Below, one piece after another: positions 36,215 through 47,935 of a stretch of 64,000 bases of DNA. The stretch spans positions 1 through 64,000 of the forward strand of contig RWJK01001484.1 in the NCBI GenBank assembly GCA_004335835.1, read 5' to 3'. This stretch comes from Scenedesmus sp. ARA3 (Eukaryota > Chlorophyta > Chlorophyceae > Sphaeropleales > Scenedesmaceae). The position numbers were made by a program, and so were the translations under genes. A model generated the notes under the pieces. The model made no database searches and was not told the DNA's origin. It was given only the letters and a program-made list of their open reading frames with translations. Numbering within the stretch: position 1 is the first letter of the stretch; each line of letters starts with the position of its first letter.

Positions 36215-39200
36215 TTCCTGGTGAAGTTCTCGCTGGCCGCACTGGGAGTTCCAGTGTGAAGAAGCCAGATTCCAGCCAGATGATCAGATCTTCCTTGGCA
36301 AAAGGCCCCTGCACAGTACCTTCTGGGTCCCTGTACAGCCACGCATCACACGAAAGCAGCTGCAGCACAGCAGCAGCGGAGCCTGCAGGCAGCTCAGCAG
36401 CAACAGCAGCAGCTCCTGCGGCTGAAGGTGGCTTAGCTGCGGTGCCTGCTGCTGCTGCTGCTGCTGCCTCATTCGCGCTACTGCTGCTGCTGCTTGAAGC
36501 ACCTGGTGTGTCTGGGGCAGATGCAGCAGCCTCTGGGCGCACAGCTGCGGCTGCAGGCGCTGAGTGTTGTTCAGCTGCAGCATCGGCCGCTGCTGCTGAA
36601 TGCGCCAAGCGTGTAGCGTCCTCAGCATCTGCCACTGCTGCTGCTGCAGTTGCTGCCGCTGCGGCAGCAGCCGCTGCTGCTGCTGCTTCAGACTCTGCTG
36701 CTCGCCTCGCCAGCCGCCGCTCGTCCTTGCGCTGCTTCTTGACGGCCTTAGCATCCACCAGCAGCTGCTGCAGCGGCAGCTTGTTACGGTTCAGCGGCGA
36801 AGCAGCCTGCTGCTGCTGCTGCTGCTGCTGTTTACTGCTTGGTGTCCCCTTGTCCTTACGATTCTTCCTGGACACTGCAGTCTCCCAGTCACCTGCATCA
36901 TCCTGCTGCTCGTGCTCTGCATCTTGTTCTACTAGCAGCACAGCCTGCTGCTGTGCGTGCAATGTGGCCGGTTGCTGCTGCTGCTGCTGCTGCTGTGGCT
37001 GCTGCTCAGCGCTAACTGCAACAGAGTGCTGATTGCTGCTGCTGCGCTGTTTTGCTACACTGCTGCTGCTTGGCTGTTTGCTGTTGCTGCTACCTGTTGT
37101 GCCACCTTTCTGTTTGCTGCTGCTGTTGGAGCTCTGCCCTAGCTGACTGCTGCTAGTGCTACTGCTGCGGCCACTGTCTTTCTCTGCTGCTGCAGCTGCT
37201 GCTGCTGTGCTGCTGCTCTGTGCTGGACTGCTAGCGCCACTCGCTGCACTGCTGCCAGCGGCGTCCTTCTTTGCTGCCTGCTTCTTCTTGCTGCTGCTCT
37301 TCTTGCCTGATCCTGGTGCTGCCTTGCTGCTGCTGCTGGTGCTGCTGCTGTTATCCATCTGCAGCAGATCCTGCAGGATGTTGTCTATGTCATCCTGCTG
37401 TGCTGCTGCATTGCTGCCGGCCGCATTTGCTGCTGCTGCTGCTGCTGCTGCTGGGGCGGCAAGGGAGCCCTTTCGGCTCATGCTGCTGCTGCCGCCACTG
37501 CCGGCTGCTGCGCTGCTGCTTCTGAATCGCTTCTCAGCTGCCTTCAGCACCACGTTCACATAGCTTTGCTGCAGGGATGAACGAACCACGTCGGAGTGGG
37601 CGGCCGGGACAGAGTGAGGATATGTAGAGGTGAGATATTTGTCGTTGCAAGATATGTTCAGACGCACCTGTAAGCAAGGGCCGAACAACAGAGGGCGGCT
37701 CCATGGACTGACAGCACACTTTTCCCTGCTGGTCTGATTTCGCTCCAGCCGCACCGGGCGCACCGGGAGCGATGAACAAACTAATAACATAATGAACAAA
37801 CTATTTACATAAAGAAAGCACACAAAACAAAACAGCAGCCGCAACCCGCACCTTGAGGTTGCGCTTCTTGCAGGCCTTGCAGCCCACTAGCAGCGTCACC
37901 ACATCGCCGCCAGCAGCCTTGGGCCAGGCGCAAGAGCGAAAGTAACAATATAACAACAATAGTAACACAAATGTAACAACATGCTGCCGCACCTTGAGGT
38001 TGCGCTTCTTGCAGGCCTTGCTGCCCACCAGCAACGTCACCACGTCACCGCCCGCTGCTTTTGCGCCGCGCCCGGTGGGCCAGGCGGCGCCTGCCTCAAC
38101 CAGCGCCACACACGCCTCCAGCTGCCCATAGTTGGCGGCGACCTGCAGTTTGCAGATATTCAAGTTTGTCAATATACGGCCGTCAAGCAATGCGCTACAG
38201 TGCAGCGCCCGCCTCCACAAGTGCCACACACGCCTCCAGCTGCCCGTAGTTGGTGGCAACCTGTAAATTGACACACATGTAGAGTGCAACTTTAGTTAGC
38301 CATCAGGCAATGCACGGCAACACAGCGCCCGCCTCAACCAGCGCCGCGCACGCCTCCAGCTGCCCGTAGTTGGCGGCAACCTGCGGTTTGAATGGCAGCA
38401 GCCCGTCATATACAGCAATGCACAGCAACACAGCGCACGCCTCAACCAGCGCCACACACGCCTCCAGCTGCCCTTAGTTAGCGGCGACCTGTAAATTGAC
38501 ACACATGTAGAGTGCAGCTTTAGTTAGCCATCAGGAAATGCACGGCAACACAGTGCACGCCTCAACCAGTGCCTTGCACGCTTCCGGCTGCCCGTAGTCA
38601 GCAGCGACCTGCGTCCAGAACGATACAATCAGAACAAACAGGATAAGGGTTGTGTTTCCGGTTGACAAGCAGTACTGCCAACCCGATATGCCCCCGCACC
38701 TGCACCGGCGTCATGTCGTAGCTGTCTACAGGCGCCAGCGCGGCACCAGCAGCCACCAGGCTGCGTATGATGGCCAGGTGGCCGCCCAAGGGCGATCATA
38801 TGACCTCTCTACATGCAATACGTGCAGCATTTGTGCACATGCACCTATGTCGCGGCTGAAACCAGTTTCAGCCTGCGCCTCTCAACATGGGGGCCATGGC
38901 AAGCAGTAATGTTAATCCAAAACTAAAAGAAAAGAAAAGAAAAGACGACCCCGCACCTGCACGGGCGTCGAGTCGTAGCTGTCCACTGGCTCAAGCGCGG
39001 CACCGGCAGCCACCAGGCTGCGTATGATGGCCAGGTGGCCACCCATGGCCGCATAGTGCAGGGGGGTCATGGCGGTTGCCTTGTCGGGCAGGTCCACGTC
39101 AGCACCAGCCGCCACCAGCGCAGCCGCCACCTACAGTTAGAAAGGCAGTTTGGCTACATTTGTGACATGCATTTTTTGACTCTTGATGTCTGTGTGGCGG

Positions 39201-42200
39201 TTGCCTTGTCGGGCACCAGCCGCCACCAACGCAGCTGCCACCTGCAATCAGGAACCGGACGATTAGCAATTGGGTTTACTGCACGTAGCAGCTTTGGAGG
39301 TATGTGCATGGCGGTTGCCTTGTCGGGCAGGTCCACGTCAGCACCAGCCGCCACCAGCGCAGCCACCACCTACAACCACAAACCAGACGATCAGCAATTG
39401 GGTTTATACCATGTAGCAGCTTTGGAGGTAGCTGCATGGCGCTTGCCTTGTCGGGCAGGTCCACGTCAGCGCCAGCCGCCACCAGCGCAACCGCCACCTG
39501 CAGTTGAAAAAGCAGTTTGGCTACATTTGTGACATGTATTTGTCGGCTCTTGATGTCTGTGTGGCGGTTGCCTTGTCGGGCAGGTCCACGTCAGCACCAG
39601 CCGCCACCAGTGCACACGCCACATACAATGGCACACCAGACAATTAGCCATTGGGTTTATTCTATGCAGCAGCTTTGGAGGTGCGTGCATGGCGGTTGCC
39701 TTGTCGGGCAGGTCCGCGTCAGCACCAGCCGCCACAAGCGCAGCCGCCACCTGCAATCACAAACCCGACGATTAGTCAGTGGGTTTATTCTATGTTGCAG
39801 CTTTGGAGGTATGTGCATGGCGGTTGCCTTGTCGGGCAGGTCCACATCAGCACCAGCCGCCACCAGCGCAACCGTCACCTACAATTTGCAAGGCAGCAAA
39901 AGCTGAACGGCGCTGCTGGGTTTTGCAACTGCCACAAACTCAGGCCGTTGTCGATAAGATCCGCTGGGGAATTGACTGACCATATTGCTGAGCGACTGCC
40001 AAACCAAGCACACACGACCCGCGGCGTGAGCATCAAGTCGACTGACCATGCACAGAGATCTAGGCCGCCTACTCAGCAACGCAAAGTGGTACACAACCGA
40101 ATCGCTCGATCCTATATTGACACACTCCCCGGCCGCACCGCCGCACCTTGGTGTTGCCTCTGCTGCTGGCTAGAACCAGCGGAGTGCAGCCGGCACCCTT
40201 CACGCCGTTGTAGGGGTTCAACGGGCAGCCCGCATCAACGACCTGTGGTGCGACAACAGCCCAGCAGCACGGCAGCACACGTGCAGCGGGGTCAGCATGG
40301 TAGTCAGCGAGACGTGTGCAGCAGTTTAGGGGTTCAACGGGCAGCCCGCATCGACAACCTGTGGTGCGGCAACAGCCCAGCAGCACGGCAGCACGCGTGC
40401 AGCGAGGTCAGCATGGCAGTCAGCGAGACGTGTGCAACAGTTTAGGGGTTCAGCAGGCAGCCTGCTTCAACAACCTAACAGGCGGCAGCCCAGCAGCACG
40501 GCAACACATACGCAGGACGGTCAGCAAGACGTGTGCAGCCTGACCGCCGCGCATGCAGCGCCACAGATGCTGCCCTGCGCAGCATCGCCTCACGGTTCAA
40601 TCCACGCTGTTACATGCCAAGTAGCGCATCGCCCAACCACAAGCAGCAGCTGTGGTAAGCAGCACCGACCCAGAAACCTCTTTCCTTTGCTGCCACATGA
40701 AGCGCCTGCGTGACCAGTGCTGCACAGATCATGCTGTTTGTGGCCGCAACGTGCAGCTCCACGTCGGCTGTGCCACTTCCTGCCCCACACCCCTGCCGCT
40801 GCACCATCAACCCTGCCAGTGGCTTGAGACAACGTTTACCAACACCAACACCACTACCACAGTGCAGGACGGACCTGCCTCAGGCACAAGCCCAGCGAGC
40901 CGATATACCGCTCATGAGGGCGTGATCAGTTTCGCTGCACGCACTTCAACGCAATCCACAGCACCTGCTGGAGTACTGCAAAGCCGCTATGCGCTTTACC
41001 ACATACACCACCGTTGCGATCTAACAAATAGTTTAACCAATAGTTCACTGCAGCGTGCCGCAGGCCCCACCTGCTTCACCAGTGCTTCGCTCCAGTTGGT
41101 GTTGGTGGCAGCATAGTGCAGCTCCACATCATCTGTGGCTGCTGCCGGCACACCAGGCCGCGCCCCAGCAGCCAGCAGCAGCGGGATCACCTCCAGCTGC
41201 TTCGAAAATGCAGCCTGCGGCGCAGCAGCAGCAGCAGCGGCATACCGGCAGGCGCGGCAATAGCAAAGCAGGAGGTGTGTGTGATCACGGCAGTGGTCAT
41301 ATAAACTATGAGGTGCATATGAGTGGGGAGGAGCACAGCTGAGCTGCTGCTGTCTGTGCGTGTGGCTGCAAGCCATTCTGCACACATCAGCTGCAGGAGA
41401 GCTCACAACATCAAGTGAAGCGCGGATGTGCGCACCGCCTGTGCATTGACGCAGGGTCATTTCGTGCAGCAGAGAGCTGCAGGCATGACGTCATCAGCTG
41501 CTGAGTTGCATGCCGTGCACAGCAGCAGCAACAGCATTCAGCAAGCTCACAGGCGTTGCACTCATAGTCACTCTCCTCTCTGGTCTCAGACCATGTGTTC
41601 AACCTGTTGTGGCTCATACCATCCAAGATGGTGCAAGGACCCACATGTAACTATCCTCTCTCATAGCCACATCACACTCTCACATCCTCACCTGCATCAG
41701 CGGGGTGTAGCCATGGCAGCAGCGCAGGTTGGGGTCTGCATTGGCAGCCAGCAGCAGCTCAACCACATGCTTGTGGCCATACGCGACAGCCCTGTGCAGC
41801 GGTAGCGTCTCAAACTTGAGAGAAGCCGCCTGCTCCTCTACCAGTTTGAAGGAGCTCCTGCTGCTGCTGCTGCTGCTGCTGGCTCCAGCAGCATCAGCAT
41901 CGCTGCCACTGCTGCCTGCAGCAGCTGCTGCATTGCTGCTGCTGTCATTGGCTTTGATGCTGCCGTCAGGTGCTGCGGCATCGGCCTTGCTGGCACAGCT
42001 GCTGCTGCTGTTCTTGCCATCACAGCTGCTGCTGTTGGCTGCTGTGACTGCTGCAGCACTGCTGCTGCTGCTGCTGCTGCTGCCGTCAGTGCTGCTGGAC
42101 GCGGCTGCTGCTCTTTGAAGAGCTGCACCAATCCTGTCCAGAGTTGCTTTCAGCGCCGACAAGATGGCAACATCACCGCCGGGCGCGGCTCTGTTGCACA

Positions 42201-44200
42201 GCATTTCATACACTGGCCCCATCTGCCCACTGCATGCTGCTGCTGCTAATGGCGTCAGGCCCGTCTTGCTGACTGAGGTAGTGCTGGCGCCTGCAGCCAG
42301 CAGCTGTCGCACTACATACAAGATCCCAGAGCCGGAAGATCCGGTTCCCGCCTTACGGAACACCTCGGCATGCTCCGTGGCAGTCGCATCCTGCTTGGCC
42401 AGCTGCGCCCTGCAGCGCGATTTGAAAATTTGAAAATGCGGATGACAGATGGCAGATGGCAGGGGGGAACACATGTTGGGGACACCAGCCTGCAATTCAG
42501 ATACACTTCTAACAGCTAGCCGCAGCCTTGTGTGCCAGGGCTGCCGATGCACGAGCTGCGCACCGATGATGATGCCCATGCGGCATTTGCATGCAAAGGC
42601 CCTGAAAGCCGAAACTGCCACAGTCCTGCAAGCTGAGCTCGCCACAGTCCTGCAAGCTGAGCTCGCCACAGTCCTGCAAGCTGAGCTTGCCACAGTCCTG
42701 CAAGCTGAGCTCGCCACAGTCCTGCAAGCTGAGCTCGTCACAGTCCTGCAAGCTGAGCTTTGGTCGCAGTCCTGCAAACCGAACTTATCACAGTCACGCA
42801 AGCTGAGCTTGCCACAGTTCTGCACACTACACTTGTCACAGTCCTGCAAGCCGAACTTGTCAAATTCCTGCAAGCTGAACGTCGGTCACAGTCCTGCAAG
42901 CTGAGCTTCGGTCACAGTCCTGCAAGCTGAACTTGCCACAGTCCTGCAAGCTGAGCTCGCCACAGTTCTGCAAGCTATACTTGTCACAGTCCTGCAAGCT
43001 GAGCTTCGGTCACAGTCCTGCAAGCTGGACTTGTCACAGTCACGCAAGCCGACCTGCCTACAAGCCTGCAAGGTCTTGCAATGTGGCCGTGGCAAGACCG
43101 CTGCAGCTCTGCAATCGGCAACAGTCAACGCACCTGGACAGCCGAGTGTAGTTTCCTGCAACCGCCAGGTGCAGAGCAGTGAAGCCCCCAGGGCCCTGCA
43201 TGTCCACGTCGTTACATGCAGCCAGCACTTCCTGCAAGCTGGGCAGGCTGCTGCGGCTGCTGCTGGCAGTGGTTGCGGATGTGGTGCTGCTGCTATTACA
43301 TGAGGCGGCGGCAGCAGGAACCGCAGCAACTGCTGCTGCTGCTGCTGCTTCAGTGCTTGCTGCGGGTGCTGCAGCACTGCCGGTTAGTGCCGCTGCTGCT
43401 GTGCTACTTGTTGCCGCCTCGCTGCTGCTGCTGACGCCAGCGCCACTACCTGCCTCTGTTACAGGTGCGGATGTGCCTGGGTCTGTCGGTGATGCAGCTG
43501 CTGCTGCTGCTGCTGCTGCTGTCTGCTCAGCGCCCGGCTGCTGCTGCTGTTGCTGCTGTGGTGGCGCCTGGCCGACTGCTAGCATAACTACACGGTGCAG
43601 CAGCGGCCATCCAGCAGCATCTTTGGCTGCTGCATCTATCTGCTCCGGCTGCTGCTGCTCCTGCTGCTGCTCTAGTTGAGTAGCGACGCTGCCACTGCTG
43701 CTGTCTGCTTGCCCGCTGCTTTCAGCAGGCTCCTGTGTTGCTGCTGCTTCATCAAAGCTCCTGCCTAGCTGCAGCCCAACTGCTCCTCGTGCCACATCCA
43801 TTTGAGTCACCATGGCCGCACACACGCTTAAGCACATTGCTGCAACAACTGTGTTGCCCTGCTGCTGCTGCGCCTCGCTCTGCTGCTGCAGAGCCGTAAG
43901 GATGCGCTGCTTCCACATGCTGTGGTCTTTGCTTGGCAGGCAAAGCATGTAGAAGATATCAACTACGTACTTTCTGATCAAGCGCAGCAGAAACCCATCT
44001 AGGGAAGTGTAGTGGCCGCTGATGTGCTCCTGCGCAGCACGCACGTAGTCCTGAACAAAGCCGTCAACTGCTGCTTGCAGCTCTTGTGGAGCCACCTGCA
44101 CGAGCTCCTGCAGCTGCGCCTTGCTGTGTGACTGCTTGTCTGCAGGAGGCAGCTGCCTGGCTTCTGCCACCACCTGCAGGATACTGCTGAGGTTGCCCAT
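34782..44200 (-). CDS. Ankyrin-repeat / GYF / RING-finger protein
   Basis: Likely RING-type E3 ubiquitin ligase with two protein-binding modules. Exons on the minus strand: 44200-43134, 42409-41692, 41196-41071, 40242-40147, 39130-38957, 38142-37993, 37568-34782. All phases join, giving 1,705 residues. The N-terminus (1-110) is a helical region of unknown type. Ankyrin-like units follow (GGFTALHLAVAGNYTRL, LPLHRAVAYGHKHVVELLL, TPLHYAAMGGHLAIIRSL, VAANYGQLEACVALVEAG). After a long Ala/Ser/Gln-rich part comes a GYF domain at about 1185-1235 (WLYRDPEGTVQGPF, then WLESGFF). The C-terminus is a C3HC4-like RING at 1651-1705 (ECLLCSGVAAC, LPCKHMAVCRGC, CPKCGK), which ends the protein. Low-complexity linkers may make residue counts approximate. 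Target unknown. Confidence 0.86.
38090..38610 (-). repeat. Five-copy, ~118-bp tandem array carrying an exon start
   Basis: Edges at 38142, 38260, 38380, 38488 and 38608. Each codes VAANYGQLEAC(V/A)ALVEAG after a CAG or near-CAG. Only 38142 opens into the full exon. The exon's other end is copied at about 37849-37917. Confidence 0.92.
38698..38790 (-). repeat. Copy of an ankyrin exon end
   Basis: Repeats the last about 85 bases of exon 39130-38957 (coding GGHLAIIRSLVAAGAAL), with its own CAG/GTGCGG donor. Confidence 0.85.
39060..39885 (-). repeat. Seven-copy, ~127-bp tandem array carrying an exon start
   Basis: The anchor TTGCCTTGTCGGGCA lies at 39077, 39201, 39315, 39443, 39568, 39697 and 39824. 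Each unit has, on the minus strand, a TGTAG or TGCAG acceptor, then the ankyrin exon start coding VAxALVAAGADVDLPDKATAM, then shared intron sequence. Only the copy at 39130 continues into the full exon. Confidence 0.93.
40205..40480 (-). repeat. Three-copy, 116-bp array carrying an exon start
   Basis: Edges at 40242, 40358 and 40474, exactly 116 bases apart, each coding VVDAGCPLNP or a close variant. The 40474 copy has lost the AG. Confidence 0.88.
40690..40800 (-). repeat. Decayed copy of ankyrin-gene exon 41196-41071
   Basis: Codes DVELHVAATNSM in place of DVELHYAATNTN. The donor GTGGGG has become GCGCTT, so this copy looks dead as an exon. Confidence 0.65.
42616..43070 (-). repeat. 24-bp minisatellite, ~18 units, with splice-acceptor-like core
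   Basis: Minus-strand unit CTTGCAGGACTGTG plus about 10 bases, repeated about 18 times with a few 26-base units. It fills most of the first intron of the ankyrin gene. Most units hold TTGCAG/G, a good 3' splice site. Being 24 bases long, the array can stay open as an eight-residue repeat. Confidence 0.9.
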
Positions 44201-45127
44201 GCTGCTGCTTGGCCCTGCTTGCTACTGTTGATGCTGTGTATGATGGCTGCTCCTGTGGCAGCAGCGGGCGCAGGCTGCTGCCTGCTCCTGCATCTGCAGC
44301 GTGCGAGGCTCCAAACGTATCAGCCTGCAGACATACAAAGTCAATTGTGACTGCAGTTATAACAGCATTGTCAAGTTGAAGGGTATCAGAATGTGCAGCC
44401 TACACTCACGCCAAGCAGGTCCACAGCAGCTGCAGAGGGAAACAGCAGATATTTTACACATGCATGGGCAGCATGTTGCCAGGTTGACCACAGGACACTC
44501 TGTTCAAATGTAGTAATGCACAGCCCGATTTACCTCCAATCTGGGAATCACCGGGGCTGCAGCAGATCCGAGGCAGTGCAGGGAGAACTGGATGACAGCC
44601 AAGCTGGTACAAAAGCTGCTACCGTTCATCCACCATAACTACTAAGATCTAAAACAACTGCATCGCCAGCGGGCCGTCCTACTCAAGAAGACATAACTCC
44701 GGCACAACCCTGTTGTGGCAGTTTCCGCCCCCTCATGTGATCGCTTAGCTGAGCTTAGCTTCAGAGCGTTCTTTTGCAACTGTTCAGTGCTGTATGTAAC
44801 TTCAACCACACGAAAACGACCAGAAGAAAAGCTGCAGTTTTCAGTGACTGGTGTACAGTTGCAGTCTGCTGCTGCATGCTGAAACGAGTACAGCCTTGAA
44901 TGTCACATCTGTTGGTGTTGTATTTTTCTGGCATGGTTACTCGTCGCACGTTGTGAGGACCGGATAGCTCGCAGCTTTCCCTAGCCCAAGTTGATGAACT
45001 GGCACTTACCTGCTGCAACGTCCATGCACAGCTGTCCTGGTCTGCTCGCCGCTCTTGCTGGACAGCAGCATCCTTGAGTCCCCTTCGTGCAGGGCACATA
45101 GCACCTGGTGCAGCTTGCAGGACAAGC
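44201..45127. promoter_or_regulatory. Divergent intergenic region
   Basis: Separates the minus-strand ankyrin gene from the plus-strand hydrolase, so both promoters should lie here. No convincing motif or gene was seen. Confidence 0.4.
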
Positions 45128-47935
45128 ATGAGCAGCAGCAGCAGGCCGGCGCAGAGCAGCAACAGCAGCCCTGCGCTGCCGGGACAGCAGGGCACCGCAG
45201 CAGCAGCAGCAGCAGCAGAACAGATGCCTGGTCAACGAGGCTGCCTGCCAAGCATGCGGGGCCCCGGGCCGTGGGGCCGCATGGTGGATGGCATCGCCAG
45301 CAGGCTTGCTTTTTTCCCGCCTACGCCGCCATCATACACAGTAGAGGAGCATAAGGATAGCACGGGACAGCTGTACATCCAGCCAGTAGAAAGGTGAGCT
45401 CTACCCTGCAGCGTGCATGTAAGCCTGCACTTGAGCTTTGGCTATGGCGTTTGTAGCAAGCAGCTGCTCTTGGGTGAAGCAGCTGTTGAAGAAGTTGCTT
45501 GCAGGAGGGCTTGGCAGACGGCTGCATCAGCTGAACAGCAGCACAGCAGCGTCGTGCAGAAGCGCTGTGTTGCGAGAGCTATGCAAAGCTGTTGAGCGGG
45601 CGTTTTCACTTCACCTCACGCTATAGGATGGCCGGCTTTCAGCAGTCATTCTTCTTGACGGTGGCAGCAGCAGACGAGCTTCTGTGAGTGTCTGGCATTG
45701 AGCCTGTGTGCACCGCGTGCTCTCTGCAGGGGCTACCAGCGAGTGCCATCTGCGCGTGTGCACTGGCTGCAAACGGAGCAAGGCAACCGCATCATTACAG
45801 CATTCGTGCCATTCTTTGATGGCAGAGGGACCATGGCGCGCCTCACCATTCTGTACAGCCACGGCAATGCAGTGGATCTGGGGCAGATGCTGCCTGTGTA
45901 CAGGTGAGCAGTGATGCAAGCACAAGCAGCTGCCTGGCAGTCGACTGTTGCATTTGACCTAGGGCAGATGCTGCCCGTGTACACACGAGCAGTGACGTCA
46001 GGACACCCGGCAGTTGCCTGACAGCAAATTCACCAACTTTCCTCGAGGCAGCTGCAGGCTGCAGCCAGCACACCACGAAGCTAGCGCTGCTTCTTGTATT
46101 GTATCGAGGCCTAATGCTGCCTGATGCTGCCTAATGCTGCTTCATGTTGTAATGTGGCTTGCAGGGACTTAGGGCGCCTGCTGCGTGTGAACGTGATGGG
46201 CTATGACTACACTGGGTACGGCTGCTGCAGCAGCAGCGGCGGCCCCAGCGTCACAGCCACCTGCAGCGATGTGGCAGCAGTGCTGACCGGGCTGGAGACG
46301 CTGCACGGCGTGAAGCGCAAAGATGTGGTGCTGTACGGGCAGTCGGTTGGCTCGGGCCCCACAGTGAGTTTATTGGACACTCAGCAGCAGCAGCAGCAGC
46401 AGCAGGCTGTGTGCATTGAATGCTTGCACGGCTGGCATGCGCTCTGGCAACATGGGCAGTTGGTCGGCGCATGCCCCACAGTCAGGGCAGCCAGCACCTC
46501 GCAGCAGCAGCAGCAGCAGCAGCACAAATTGACTGCTGCCAGGCCTTTCTGGCAATGCATGCAACATACGTGTGCATGCTGATGATTGAGGCGCAACAGG
46601 AGCAGCAACGGCGAATTCTGATGCACATGGGTGCTGAAAGTTGCTCATGCTATTCTGTCGCTGCTGCCACGTGCTCGCAGGTGTGGCTGGCATCACAGCG
46701 GCCAGGCGTGGCAGGAGTAGTGCTGCACTCGCCGATGCTGTCTGGCGTGCGCGTGTTCAACCCCAACCTCAAGTACTGGTGAGCGCAAGTGCACCGCATA
46801 TTTCCAGCTTGGCACGCCTGCTCTTGCACTATCCCAACCTCAAGTACTGGTGAGCGCAAAGCGCAAACTCTTGAAGCTGGCAGTTCTGCTGGGAACACCT
46901 GCCGCTGGAACTCCGACGCACGACAGCAGACACAGAGCGTAGGTTGCCAGCAGCGTACATAGCGGGCATTTGTTCAGCTACATCACCTGCAGCAGAGAGC
47001 ACTTTGCAGGCTGCATGGTGCTGAATGGTTGTGCTGCTGCTGTTGCTGCCGCTGCCGCTGCAGGCCCGCGTGGGCGGACATCTACCCCAACCACCTGCTG
47101 GTCAAGAAGGTGGACGTGCCGCTGCTGGTGCTGCACGGCACCGCGGACGAGGTGAGAGGCTGTAACCAACCCAACACGTGCTTTTGTGTGGCAGCAGCGT
47201 TATGCAGTTTTGGCAGCTGTCTGGACTGCTCGGCCTTCAACAAGTGACGCTGTAACTCGCTCGCCTACATGTTGCAGGTGTTGCTGAGCCAGCTCCTGTG
47301 TATCACTACTTTTTTGACTTGTAACCACTGACCGGGGACATGGGTGGATGTCCATGGATGTCAAACATGGATGTAAACATCGCACTAGGTTTTGGGTACG
47401 TACCTGCACCACGACCTCTCTCGTAGAGGGCGCTGTGTATGCTGCAGGCTCCAGCTGTGTGCAGCATAATCACGTTTGTTCTGCGCTGCTGCCGCAGGTG
47501 GTTGATGTCAGTGCAGGCCGGCGGCTGGCTGAGCTGGATGATCCACTGCATCACTGCATTCTTGGCTTCAGCTGTAACCGTATGTGCATGTGTTGCTGCT
47601 CTTGGTTTCAGCTGTGTGCGGCATGTTTATGTAGAGCCTGCCTTGCTGCGCTGCTGCCGCAGGTAATTGATGTGAGTGCCGGCCGGCGGCTGGCTGAGCT
47701 GGCGCCTGTGGCAGTGCTGCCTGTAACCGGCTTGAGCTGCGAAATGAATGCCTTTTTTGCGACACATGTGCTGCTGCCGCAGGTGATTGATGTCAGTGCA
47801 GGCCGGCGGCTGGCTGAGCTGGCGCCTGCTGCAGTGACGCCGCTGCTGGCGGAGGGCTTTGACCACCAGAACCTGGAGGCCTGCCCAGAGTACCTGCCGC
47901 GCTTGAAGGAGTTCCTGCAGCAGCTGCAGCAGTAG
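45128..47935 (+). CDS. ABHD17-like alpha/beta hydrolase
   Basis: Serine hydrolase of the ABHD17/Bem46-like group. Animal ABHD17 proteins remove palmitate from proteins at membranes; the substrate here is unknown. Exons: 45128-45393, 45730-45903, 46165-46363, 46681-46778, 47064-47151, 47783-47935. Phases join, giving 325 residues, the usual family size. Key parts: oxyanion region ILYSHGNAVDLGQM, MGYDYTGYG, nucleophile elbow GQSVGSG (Ser207), LHSPMLSGVRV, then LHGTADE (Asp274) and EGFDHQNLE (His303). The whole triad is present. The N-terminus is Ser/Gln/Ala-rich and lacks the Cys cluster by which animal ABHD17 proteins are lipidated. Exon edges are copied in introns at about 45957-46000 (end of exon 2), 46825-46855 (end of exon 4), and 47498 and 47663 (starts of exon 6). 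Confidence 0.94.
47490..47830 (+). repeat. Three tandem starts of the last hydrolase exon
   Basis: Edges at 47498, 47663 and 47783, each preceded by CTGCTGCCGCAG and coding V(V/I)DVSAGRRLAEL. Only the last runs to the stop codon. All three acceptors leave the same phase. Confidence 0.9.

Noticed and set aside
35602..37032. 476-codon open frame on the plus strand
   Set aside because: Antisense shadow of the CAG-rich last exon of the ankyrin-GYF-RING gene; only Ala/Ser/Cys low complexity, no domain.
38090..39885. CRISPR-like arrays
   Set aside because: Units of 116-128 bp contain exon and splice-site sequence in a eukaryotic gene, with no unique spacers and no cas genes.
42410..42873. Long upstream extension of ankyrin exon 2 made of octapeptide repeats
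   Set aside because: It is the open frame of the 24-bp intronic minisatellite. The exon joins exon 1 in phase at 42409.
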